DNA of 19,650 nucleotides, taken from JBKHXU01 sp046565865 (GTDB taxonomy: Bacteria; Pseudomonadota; Gammaproteobacteria; Acidiferrobacterales; Sulfurifustaceae). The stretch is from assembly GCA_046565865.1 (NCBI GenBank), contig JBKHXU010000084.1, positions 1-19,650 on the forward strand. The letters run 5' to 3'. Position 1 is the stretch's first letter, and every line of letters begins with the position of its first letter. Made by a program: the position numbers and the translations under genes. Of the stretch, positions 1 through 6,204 are shown piece after piece. The notes under the pieces are model-generated. The model did no database searches, was not told the origin of the DNA, and was given only the letters and a program-made list of their open reading frames with translations.

Positions 1-1
1 C

Positions 2-1288
2 GGCCAAAGAACTCATTTTTCTACCCAGATCATTCTCGCTTCGATCGCGCTGATCTACTTGTTTGCTCATGCCCGGTTATCCAGCATCCTAGCGTTTGTA
101 CTAACAGGTTTGTTTGCCGTCGCGCTAACGCTGTCCGGCTCGCGCGCGGCGCTGCTGTATGCCTTAGCAATATTCGTCCTGGCGGCTGTCAGTTATTGGA
201 AAGTCCGCGATGCCATTCATCTGCGCTTCGTGTCGATGAGCGGCCTGCTGTTAGCTTCTTTCCTCCTCGCTCAGTATTTTCTCCCACCGGTTAGCGAGTG
301 GCTGAAGCAAACTTTAACCGAGCTTGGGTTCGAATCAAGCCAGCTCAGTCTGCTGACGGCGTTAGAACGGGATTCGGCTGCAGGGATAGACCTCCGCTTG
401 TCCGAATGGCACAAAGCCTGGTTGATGTTTTCGCAGGCGCCTTTCCTTGGCGTCGGTGTCGGCAATTACGGCTGGTACAGCTTTGTGTACCAGAGTACGC
501 CTGAATTTGCCGCGATAGGGAAAGCAGAGCTTTTTCATCACTCGCATAACCTGTTCACTCAGGTGCTTGCCGAAATGGGTGGAATTGGTTTGTTGTTGTT
601 GATTGCACTCTTGATCGGTTGGGTCAGGCAGTACGCTAAAAGCTGGCTGCAGCCAACGCATTGGTTCATCGGCGCTTGTCTGTTGGTTCTTTTTATTCAT
701 AGCAATCTGGAATATCCGCTCTGGTACAGTTATTTCCTCGGCATCGCCGCTGTGCTGCTAGGCTTGGGAGACAGCCGAACGATAAAAATAACGTTCACGC
801 CCTGGCTGGGACAGGTCGCTTCCGGAATAGTGCTTGTTTTGATAGGAGCGATTTTGGGAATCACGTTTACCGGTTACCAGAGATTGGCGAACGTAAACGC
901 GCTTATTCTCGCAACTAATCCGGCGCAGGCCGCGAATGCCTTGCGCCAAGTGGCCGCCAATCCTTTGCTCCGCCCATGGGCAGAGGCAACAATGGCCACA
1001 CATGGAATCGCGGATAAAAACAAAATCGAAGAACAATTGGCGTTGACAACGCGAGTGATGCTTCACCACCCTGACCCGACTAAAGTGCGTCGCCAAATTC
1101 AATATCTGGCATTGGCCGGTCGCACGGACCAAGCCATTGCGCTGCTGCAGCAAGCGGCTATTGCCTATGAGTTCCACCTCCCTTCCTACATTTGCGCTTG
1201 GCAATCTCTCCCTGACGCAGAGATACGGCCGATTGTCCAAAAAGCGCAGCAACTTACGAATAAGTCAGTTCGATGTAATAATGGATGA
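2..1288 (+). CDS. O-antigen ligase / PglL-type membrane glycosyltransferase (5' end missing)
   Basis: The reading frame is open to the left window edge, so the start lies outside and 428 residues are visible. Seen: an N-terminal run of hydrophobic segments, a GSRAA stretch, an R-x-x-x-W segment followed by APFLGVGVGNYGWY, then HSHN with E-M-G-G-I-G (about visible residues 180-193), and further membrane segments. This order matches the Wzy_C domain of O-antigen ligases (WaaL) and PglL oligosaccharyltransferases, where the periplasmic His region is functionally important. The last ~150 residues are soluble and TPR-like (LALAGRTDQAIALLQQA), as in the Wzy_C_2 tail of PglL-type enzymes. Inferred role: transfer of lipid-linked glycan to a protein (for example pilin) or to lipid A core on the periplasmic side of the inner membrane. 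The tail favours PglL over WaaL but does not settle it. Base composition is lower in GC than the genes to the right, which may reflect transfer. Confidence 0.85.
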   Translation, partial: GQRTHFSTQIILASIALIYLFAHARLSSILAFVLTGLFAVALTLSGSRAALLYALAIFVLAAVSYWKVRDAIHLRFVSMSGLLLASFLLAQYFLPPVSEWLKQTLTELGFESSQLSLLTALERDSAAGIDLRLSEWHKAWLMFSQAPFLGVGVGNYGWYSFVYQSTPEFAAIGKAELFHHSHNLFTQVLAEMGGIGLLLLIALLIGWVRQYAKSWLQPTHWFIGACLLVLFIHSNLEYPLWYSYFLGIAAVLLGLGDSRTIKITFTPWLGQVASGIVLVLIGAILGITFTGYQRLANVNALILATNPAQAANALRQVAANPLLRPWAEATMATHGIADKNKIEEQLALTTRVMLHHPDPTKVRRQIQYLALAGRTDQAIALLQQAAIAYEFHLPSYICAWQSLPDAEIRPIVQKAQQLTNKSVRCNNG

Positions 1289-1360
1289 TGCGCGAGCGAA
1301 TTCGCCATGACGCTTCATTCCGGGCCGCAAACTCGTTAGACTAGCGGGCGCTTTGATATT

Positions 1361-1436
1361 GGGGCGGTAGCTCAGCTGGGAGAGCGCTGCGTTCGCAATG
1401 CAGAGGTCGGGAGTTCGATCCTCCTCCGCTCCACCA
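1361..1436 (+). tRNA. tRNA-Ala (anticodon CGC)
   Basis: A complete cloverleaf of 76 nt with encoded CCA (1434-1436). The acceptor stem GGGGCGG/CCGCTCC contains the G3-U70 wobble that identifies alanine tRNAs. The D-arm is GCTC/GAGC. The anticodon stem CTGCG/TGCAG carries the loop TTCGCAA, giving anticodon CGC (reads GCG codons). The T-arm is GGGAG TTCGATC CTCCT. The gene fits a GC-rich genome. I found no convincing promoter: TTAGAC (1336-1341) is too close to GATATT (1355-1360). Confidence 0.97.
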
Positions 1437-1502
1437 ATTCTTCATCCCTGCCTATCCGTACCCGCGTGCCACCAGGTATTACCACTCGCTTGGACGCGGC
1501 TG

Positions 1503-1520
1503 CCGGCCTCCTAGGGCCGG
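1503..1520. other. GC-rich hairpin between the two tRNA genes
   Basis: Perfect 6-bp inverted repeat CCGGCC-TCCTAG-GGCCGG, starting 66 bp after tRNA-Ala and ending 18 bp before tRNA-Arg. There is no T-run after it on either strand, so it is not a standard intrinsic terminator. It could be an RNA processing or attenuation structure between the tRNAs. The pairing is visible; any role is inferred. Confidence 0.35.
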
Positions 1521-1538
1521 GTGCTAAGATACCGCCGC

Positions 1539-1614
1539 GCCCCGGTAGCTCAGTGGATAGAGCAGCCGCCTCCTAAGCGGCAGGTCGCCGGTTCAACTCC
1601 GGCCTGGGGCACCA
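1539..1614 (+). tRNA. tRNA-Arg (anticodon CCT)
   Basis: A complete 76-nt cloverleaf with encoded CCA (1612-1614). The acceptor stem is GCCCCGG/CTGGGGC with one G-U pair, and the D-arm is GCTC/GAGC. The anticodon stem GCCGC/GCGGC has the loop CTCCTAA, giving anticodon CCT (reads the rare AGG Arg codon). The T-arm is GCCGG TTCAACT CCGGC. ccmA begins 38 bp downstream with no intrinsic terminator between, so read-through into the ccm genes is plausible. Confidence 0.97.
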
Positions 1615-1619
1615 GTTAG

Positions 1620-1634
1620 GCCGGCGCGGCCGGC
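1620..1634. other. GC-only hairpin in the tRNA-Arg / ccmA junction
   Basis: GCCGGC-GCG-GCCGGC, a 6-bp stem with a 3-nt loop, lying 5 nt after the tRNA CCA and 18 nt before the ccmA start. No T-run follows, so it does not look like a terminator. If tRNA-Arg and ccmA share a transcript, this stem would sit at the 5' end of the ccm mRNA after tRNA 3' processing and could protect it. That role is inference. Confidence 0.35.
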
Positions 1635-1652
1635 GACGATGCGCGAGGGGAC

Positions 1653-2330
1653 TTGCTCGATACCCGTAATCTTGGCTGCAGCCGCGGCGATCGGCCGCTG
1701 TTCGGGGGCCTTACGCTTTCCGTTCCGGAAGGTAGCCTACTCCATGTGAAAGGCAGCAATGGCGTCGGTAAGACGACGTTGTTGCGCACGCTTGCGGGCC
1801 TGTCGCGGCCGCAGGCCGGCACAGTCCGGTGGCGCGGCACCGCGATTGGTGCGCTTGGCGATGAATATCGCGGCTGCATGACGTACGTGGGCCACCACGA
1901 CGGCGTGCAGGGCGAACTGAGTGCGGCGGAAAACCTGCGGGCGGTCGCTTGTCTTAATGGCGCCGAACCGCGAACGATCGCCGATGCGCTCGCACAACTT
2001 GGTCTACACGCCCTCGGCAGTTTACCCGCGAAATATTTTTCCCAAGGCCAGCGGCGGCGGCTGGCGCTGGCGCGACTGTTGTTGTTGCGCCGACCGTTGT
2101 GGATTCTCGACGAGCCGTTTACCGCGCTCGACGCCGCGTCGTGCCGGCTGCTGGAGCGCCTGCTGCGCGAACATTTGGCGGGATCGGGCCTCATCGTGCT
2201 GTCATCGCACCAGACATTCGCATTCCCCGAGGCACGCTCGCAACAACTCGATCTGGACGCGCTGCGCGCAACCGCCGGCGACGATGCCGATGTCGCCATA
2301 CCCTCCCCGGTTCCCGCCGACGCACGATGA
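1653..2330 (+). CDS. ccmA: Heme exporter ATP-binding subunit CcmA
   Basis: ATPase of the CcmABCD complex of System I cytochrome c maturation. ATP hydrolysis releases heme-loaded CcmE from CcmC. The 225 residues contain every ABC motif: Walker A GSNGVGKT (34-41), signature FSQGQRRR (129-136, with the SxGQ form usual in CcmA), Walker B with LWILDEPF (149-156), and the switch His in SSHQ (H186). Length fits the family. The start is TTG at 1653, preceded by a GAGGGG-type ribosome site. An in-frame stop at 1617-1619 and the lack of any in-frame ATG or GTG after it leave no better choice; the ATG at 1639 is out of frame. The 3' end overlaps ccmB by ATGA. It is the first gene of a tight ccmABCDEG run. 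Confidence 0.95.
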   Translation: MLDTRNLGCSRGDRPLFGGLTLSVPEGSLLHVKGSNGVGKTTLLRTLAGLSRPQAGTVRWRGTAIGALGDEYRGCMTYVGHHDGVQGELSAAENLRAVACLNGAEPRTIADALAQLGLHALGSLPAKYFSQGQRRRLALARLLLLRRPLWILDEPFTALDAASCRLLERLLREHLAGSGLIVLSSHQTFAFPEARSQQLDLDALRATAGDDADVAIPSPVPADAR

Positions 2331-3010
2331 CATCAGCCGGCCTCGTCCACGGACTTTACTGTGTCTTCAGCCGCGAGCTCACCATCGCCATCCGGCGCAG
2401 CGCAGACGTGCTTACGCCGATTGTTTTCTTCGCCATTGTCGTTGCCCTGTTCCCGCTCGGCGTCGGCCCGGAACCGGCGGCACTGCGCGAGATGGGTCCG
2501 GCGGTGCTGTGGGTGGCGGCGCTACTCGCCACCATGCTCGCGCTCGGACGACTTTTTTCCAACGACTACCAGGACGGCACGCTGGAACAACTGCTGCTCG
2601 CGCCACAACCGCTGCCACTATTGGTTGTGGCCAAGGCCGCAGCGCATTGGGTGTTGACCGGCTTGCCGTTGGTCTTGCTCTCACCGCTGTTCGCGCTGCA
2701 ATTGCAGCTTCCGAGCGACGTCTGGCCGCCACTCGCGCTGTCTTTGTTGCTCGGCACGCCGATCCTCACCCTCCTCGGCGCCGTCGCCAGCGCGCTGACG
2801 CTCGGTCTGCGCGGCGGCGGAGTCCTGGTTTCGCTGTTGGTATTGCCGCTGTATACTCCGGTGCTCATTTTTGGCGCGGGCGCGGTTGCCGCCGCCGCCA
2901 CGGGTCTCGATACCGAAGCGTATTTTTCCCTCTTGGGGGCATTCCTGGTGTTGGCGTTGAGTTTCGCGCCGTGGGCGACCGCGGCGGCACTGCGCGTGGC
3001 GCTCGACTAA
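2327..3010 (+). CDS. ccmB: Heme exporter membrane subunit CcmB
   Basis: Permease-like partner of CcmA in the CcmABCD complex. The 227 residues show about six hydrophobic segments, beginning with the cytoplasmic N-terminal stretch FSRELTIAIRRSADVLTPIVFF and including the family-typical FSNDYQDGTLEQLLLAP segment that faces the ATPase. Length matches CcmB proteins (about 220 residues). The ATG at 2327 shares ATGA with the ccmA stop, which supports translational coupling and fixes the start. ccmC follows after 1 bp. What the CcmAB channel carries is debated; its established role is release of holo-CcmE rather than simple heme export. Confidence 0.95.
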   Translation: MTSAGLVHGLYCVFSRELTIAIRRSADVLTPIVFFAIVVALFPLGVGPEPAALREMGPAVLWVAALLATMLALGRLFSNDYQDGTLEQLLLAPQPLPLLVVAKAAAHWVLTGLPLVLLSPLFALQLQLPSDVWPPLALSLLLGTPILTLLGAVASALTLGLRGGGVLVSLLVLPLYTPVLIFGAGAVAAAATGLDTEAYFSLLGAFLVLALSFAPWATAAALRVALD

Positions 3011-3011
3011 T

Positions 3012-3752
3012 ATGCATCAGCTCGCATCACCGAAAACGTTTTACCCGCTCGCGGGCAAACTCGTGCCGTGGCTCGCGGCCGCGACCGCGATTCTGCTCGG
3101 CATCGGCCTCTATCTCGGCCTCTTCGTCGCGCCGCCCGATTATCAGCAGGGCGAGAGCGTGCGCATCATGTTTATTCACGTACCGGCGGCGTGGATGTCG
3201 ATGTTCATCTACGTGATGATGGCCGGCGCCGGCGCGGTCGGTCTCATCTGGAACGTAAAGTTGGCCGAGGTGTTCGCGCGCTCGTGCGCGCCGATCGGCG
3301 CCTCGTTCACCGCACTCGCGCTCGCCACCGGCTCGCTCTGGGGCAAACCGATGTGGGGCGCGTGGTGGGTGTGGGACGCGCGCATCACGTCGGAATTAAT
3401 CCTGCTCTTCCTCTACGTCGGCGTGATGGCGCTGCAAGCGAGCATCGACGACGCCAAGCGCGCCGCGCGCGCGGCGGCGATTTTGGCGCTGGTCGGTGTC
3501 GCCAACATCCCAATCATCCATTTCTCGGTCGAATGGTGGAACACGCTGCACCAGCCGGCCTCGGTCGGCCGCCTCGGACGCCCGACAATCCACCTCAGCA
3601 TGCTGATCCCGCTGCTGCTCATGGCCGTCAGCTTTACGTTCTACTTCTTCGCCGTGGTGCTGCTGCGCATGCGCAACGAAATCCTCGAGCGCGAGCGCCA
3701 CACGCGCTGGGTCGCGGAACTGGTAAAGCGCGAGCCGGTCGCAGGTAGCTGA
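3012..3752 (+). CDS. ccmC: Heme-handling membrane protein CcmC
   Basis: Presents heme to CcmE at the periplasmic face of the inner membrane. The 246 residues have six hydrophobic segments. The tryptophan-rich WWD motif is at about 110-123 (WGKPMWGAWWVWDA), and the two conserved periplasmic histidines expected to ligate heme are H56 (FIHVPAAW) and H180 (LHQPAS). This is the HemeC/CcsA-related family shared with CcmF. Length equals the usual 240-250. The gene starts 1 bp after the ccmB stop, and ccmD starts 1 bp after its own stop. No defects seen. Confidence 0.96.
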   Translation: MHQLASPKTFYPLAGKLVPWLAAATAILLGIGLYLGLFVAPPDYQQGESVRIMFIHVPAAWMSMFIYVMMAGAGAVGLIWNVKLAEVFARSCAPIGASFTALALATGSLWGKPMWGAWWVWDARITSELILLFLYVGVMALQASIDDAKRAARAAAILALVGVANIPIIHFSVEWWNTLHQPASVGRLGRPTIHLSMLIPLLLMAVSFTFYFFAVVLLRMRNEILERERHTRWVAELVKREPVAGS

Positions 3753-3753
3753 C

Positions 3754-3900
3754 ATGGGCCGCTATGCGTTTTACATCTGGACATCCTACGCCCTGGCCGC
3801 GATCGTGCTGGTGGTCAACGTGGTGCTGCCGCTGTGGCAGCGGCGCGGCGTGTTTCAGCGGCTGCGTGAGTTCTATCGACTACGACAGGATCGCGAATGA
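3754..3900 (+). CDS. ccmD: Small membrane protein CcmD
   Basis: A 48-residue protein placed exactly where ccmD belongs: 1 bp after ccmC, with a 4-bp ATGA overlap with ccmE. It has one N-terminal transmembrane helix (about residues 7-28, from FYIWTSYALAAIVLVVNVV) followed by a basic cytoplasmic tail (QRRGVFQRLREFYRLRQDRE). This is the family pattern. CcmD joins the CcmABC complex and helps release heme-loaded CcmE. It is short enough to be missed by automatic gene calling. Confidence 0.93.
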   Translation: MGRYAFYIWTSYALAAIVLVVNVVLPLWQRRGVFQRLREFYRLRQDRE

Positions 3901-4328
3901 AACCTCGGCATAAACGTCTCGCCCTCATCGCTACCGGCGTCGTGGGCTTAAGCGTCGCGGCGCTGTTTGTCGCCAACGCGTTTCGCAGCAACCTCGTCTT
4001 TTTTTATTCGCCGACCGAAGTGTATTCGGGCAAGGCGCCGGTTGACCGCACGTTCCGCATCGGCGGCATGGTCGAGAACGGCAGCGTCAAGCGCTCACCC
4101 GACGGCCTCAAGGTCGAGTTCGTCGTCACCGATCTCAATCAACGGCTGGTCGTGCAATACCAGGGCCTGCTGCCCGACCTCTTCCGCGAGGGCCAAGGTG
4201 TCGTGGCGCAGGGCCGATTGCAGGATCGTACTTTCGTCGCGCGCGAGGTGCTGGCCAAGCACGACGAGAACTACATGCCGCCCGAGGCGGCCAAGGCGCT
4301 GCAAGGGGCGAATTACAAGCAGCCGTGA
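3897..4328 (+). CDS. ccmE: Periplasmic heme chaperone CcmE
   Basis: Carries heme covalently between CcmC and CcmF. The 143 residues contain an N-terminal membrane anchor (about 8-27), a beta-barrel (OB-fold) domain, and the heme-binding motif KHDENY, with the covalent-attachment histidine at H122 and the conserved tyrosine at Y126. E. coli CcmE uses H130 and Y134 in the same context, so this is the His-type rather than the Cys-type CcmE. The start shares ATGA with the ccmD stop. The stop overlaps the GTG of ccmG (GTGA). In the common operon order ccmF would come next; here ccmF is on the other strand. Confidence 0.96.
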   Translation: MKPRHKRLALIATGVVGLSVAALFVANAFRSNLVFFYSPTEVYSGKAPVDRTFRIGGMVENGSVKRSPDGLKVEFVVTDLNQRLVVQYQGLLPDLFREGQGVVAQGRLQDRTFVAREVLAKHDENYMPPEAAKALQGANYKQP

Positions 4329-4861
4329 AAAAGTTTTTGATCCCGATTGCGTTGTTCGTCGTCCTTGGCGGACTGCTTGCTTACGGGCTTAAGCTCGATC
4401 CCCGCAAGATCCCGTCCCCACTCATCGACAAGCCGTTATCGGCGTTTACGCTGCCGGTCTTGAGCGATCCCAAACGCAGCGTCGGTCCCGCCGATCTGCG
4501 CGGGCGCGTGTATCTGCTCAACGTCTGGGCGTCGTGGTGCGTCGCCTGTCGCCAGGAACACCCACTGTTGAACGAGCTGGCGAAGACCGGCGAGATCACG
4601 ATCATCGGCCTCAATTACAAAGACGAGCGCGCCGATGCGCTTGCGTGGCTGAAGGCGCTCGGCAATCCGTATGAGTTGAGTTTGTCGGACCGCGATGGCC
4701 GCATCGGCATCGAGCTTGGTGTCTACGGCGTGCCGGAAACGTTTGTGATCGATGCCAACGGCGTGATCCGCTACAAGCACATCGGCCCGCTGACGGTCGA
4801 TGCGTTGCGCACGATCATTCTGCCCAAGGTCGCGGAACTGCGCGCCAGCGCGCGCTCGTAG
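4325..4861 (+). CDS. ccmG: Thiol:disulfide interchange protein CcmG (DsbE)
   Basis: Membrane-anchored periplasmic thioredoxin-like protein that reduces the CXXCH cysteines of apocytochrome c and/or CcmH, fed by CcmI-independent electron donors such as DsbD. The 178 residues show an N-terminal anchor (about 4-22), the active site WCVAC (C72, C75; the dipeptide V-A instead of the usual x-P) with the acidic CcmG-type extension RQEHP, and the cis-proline loop GVPETF (P137). The start is GTG at 4325, overlapping the ccmE stop as GTGA. It is the last gene of the plus-strand ccm run, and its TAG stop lies 6 bp from the ccmI stop on the opposite strand. Confidence 0.95.
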   Translation: MKKFLIPIALFVVLGGLLAYGLKLDPRKIPSPLIDKPLSAFTLPVLSDPKRSVGPADLRGRVYLLNVWASWCVACRQEHPLLNELAKTGEITIIGLNYKDERADALAWLKALGNPYELSLSDRDGRIGIELGVYGVPETFVIDANGVIRYKHIGPLTVDALRTIILPKVAELRASARS

Positions 4862-4871
4862 CGAGAGCTAC
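4858..4871. other. Hairpin holding both stop codons of the convergent ccmG and ccmI
   Basis: GTAGC-GAGA-GCTAC, a 5-bp stem with a GNRA tetraloop on the plus strand. The ccmG TAG (4859-4861) is in one arm and the ccmI TAG (complement of 4868-4870) in the other. No T-run follows, so termination strength is doubtful. The convergent transcripts probably overlap at their 3' ends. Confidence 0.4.
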
Positions 4872-5758
4872 TTCTTCGCCTTTATCTCCGCGCGCGCCGC
4901 GTCGAGTGCGCGGCGTATCTGCGGCTCGACCTCCGAGTCGGGCGGCAGCATGTGCAGCAGTCGTTCCCAATACGACGCCGCCTGGCGGTACTGCTGATCT
5001 TTATACGCGACCAGCCCCAGCACCCACAGCGCACCCGGATAGTTCGGGTCGAGCTGATGCAATCGCTTGAACAACTTCACGGCCTCGGGCGACGGATTGG
5101 CCGGGTCTTCGGCGACAAGCATCCCAGCGTAGGCGCCTAAAATCGCAACGTCGTTCGGCGCCAGTTGATAGGCGCGCGCATACGCCTGCTTCGATTCCGC
5201 GAAGCGTCCGAGCACTTGGTAAGCGCGCCCGAGGCGCGACCAGCCTTCGGCGTCGTTCGGTTGGTCTTTCAGCCGCTGTTCCAGGCGCGCGACCATTTCT
5301 AGCACCATCGGCGGTACCTGCTCCGCCTGCATTGCCGGCTCCGGCGCATCGAGGCGTGCCAGCGTCGCGCCGTGCTGTGCAACGTAGAGCCCGCCCGCAA
5401 CGAGCGGCAAGACAACGGCGAGACCGATCGCCGCCGTCACCCACGCCGCCTTGGGACCCGCGCCCGGCGCCTGCGTCGCCGTCGCGCCCGCCGCATCGAG
5501 CTGCTTCAGCACCGCCGCCAGCTCGGCCTCGATACGCGCGCGCTCATCCGCGAGCACGTTCGTATCGATGTTGCGGTCGCCGGCTTCGATGTCGAGCTCG
5601 TTTAGCTGCGCCAACAGGCGCTCGCGCACCTGCGTCAGTTGCGCATGAGTCTCGCGCTGCAGCGCCGATGCCGACGGCGGCGCACGCAGCGGGCGCACCA
5701 GCCACCACACCGCGGCCGCGCTCAACAGCAGCGCAAGAACGATCAGGGCGATGACCAT
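4868..5758 (-). CDS. ccmI: Apocytochrome c chaperone CcmI (TPR protein)
   Basis: Binds the C-terminal helix of apocytochrome c and delivers it to the CcmF/CcmH ligation complex. The 296 residues start with a transmembrane helix (2-21, ending WWLVRP), then a cytoplasmic coiled coil (about 33-92, with the family's L-N-E-L-D-I-E-A-G-D segment), a second transmembrane helix (about 103-125), and a periplasmic TPR domain (about 150-290; repeats around EGWSRLGRAYQVLGRFAESK and ALWVLGLVAYKDQQYRQAA). This is the bipartite CcmI layout, with a full TPR domain. The ATG at 5758 shares one base with the ccmH stop (TGATG). The longer open frame upstream is the antisense of coding sequence and was not used. 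Confidence 0.93.
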   Translation of the reverse strand: MVIALIVLALLLSAAAVWWLVRPLRAPPSASALQRETHAQLTQVRERLLAQLNELDIEAGDRNIDTNVLADERARIEAELAAVLKQLDAAGATATQAPGAGPKAAWVTAAIGLAVVLPLVAGGLYVAQHGATLARLDAPEPAMQAEQVPPMVLEMVARLEQRLKDQPNDAEGWSRLGRAYQVLGRFAESKQAYARAYQLAPNDVAILGAYAGMLVAEDPANPSPEAVKLFKRLHQLDPNYPGALWVLGLVAYKDQQYRQAASYWERLLHMLPPDSEVEPQIRRALDAARAEIKAKK

Positions 5759-6204
5759 CAGTCGTTGTGACGCGCGGCGCGTACGCGCGCGATGTCCTCG
5801 GCGGAAAGCGTGGGCGGGGGCGGCATGGGAGCGCGCCGGCGGCGGCGCAGATAGCCAAAGGCCGAGACCGCCAGCGCCAACAACACGATTACCGGGACGA
5901 CCCACAGCGGGAATCCCGGCCCGCGATACGGCGGCTTCAACAACACGTAGTCACCGTAGCGCGCGACGAAGTAATCGACGATCTCGGCGCGCGATTTGCC
6001 CGCCTGCAACTGCTCGCGGATGATGGCGCGCATGTCGCGCGCGAGATCGGCATTGGACTCCGATACCGGTTGGTTCTGGCACACGGCGCAACGCAGGTCC
6101 TTGGCGATGTCGAGCATCTGCCGTTCGAGGGGATCTTCGGTCACCGGCGCGGCAAGCGCCGCAGGAATGCCGAGTGCGAATAACAGTACGAGCAGATATC
6201 TCAT
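5758..6204 (-). CDS. ccmH: Cytochrome c maturation thiol protein CcmH
   Basis: Periplasmic, membrane-anchored oxidoreductase of the heme ligation complex. The 148 residues have a signal peptide (about 1-18, cut near LAA-PV), the family motif LRCAVCQNQ with redox cysteines C39 and C42, and a single transmembrane helix (about 100-122) followed by a run of arginines. This is the short CcmH; the CcmI-like TPR domain fused to CcmH in E. coli is a separate gene here (ccmI). The start ATG at 6204 overlaps the ccmF stop as ATGA and gives a clean signal peptide. ccmI overlaps its stop. Confidence 0.95.
   Translation of the reverse strand: MRYLLVLLFALGIPAALAAPVTEDPLERQMLDIAKDLRCAVCQNQPVSESNADLARDMRAIIREQLQAGKSRAEIVDYFVARYGDYVLLKPPYRGPGFPLWVVPVIVLLALAVSAFGYLRRRRRAPMPPPPTLSAEDIARVRAARHND

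Noticed and set aside
1336..1360. Promoter for tRNA-Ala (TTAGAC and GATATT)
   Set aside because: The spacer is only 13 bp and the -10 would abut the mature tRNA 5' end.
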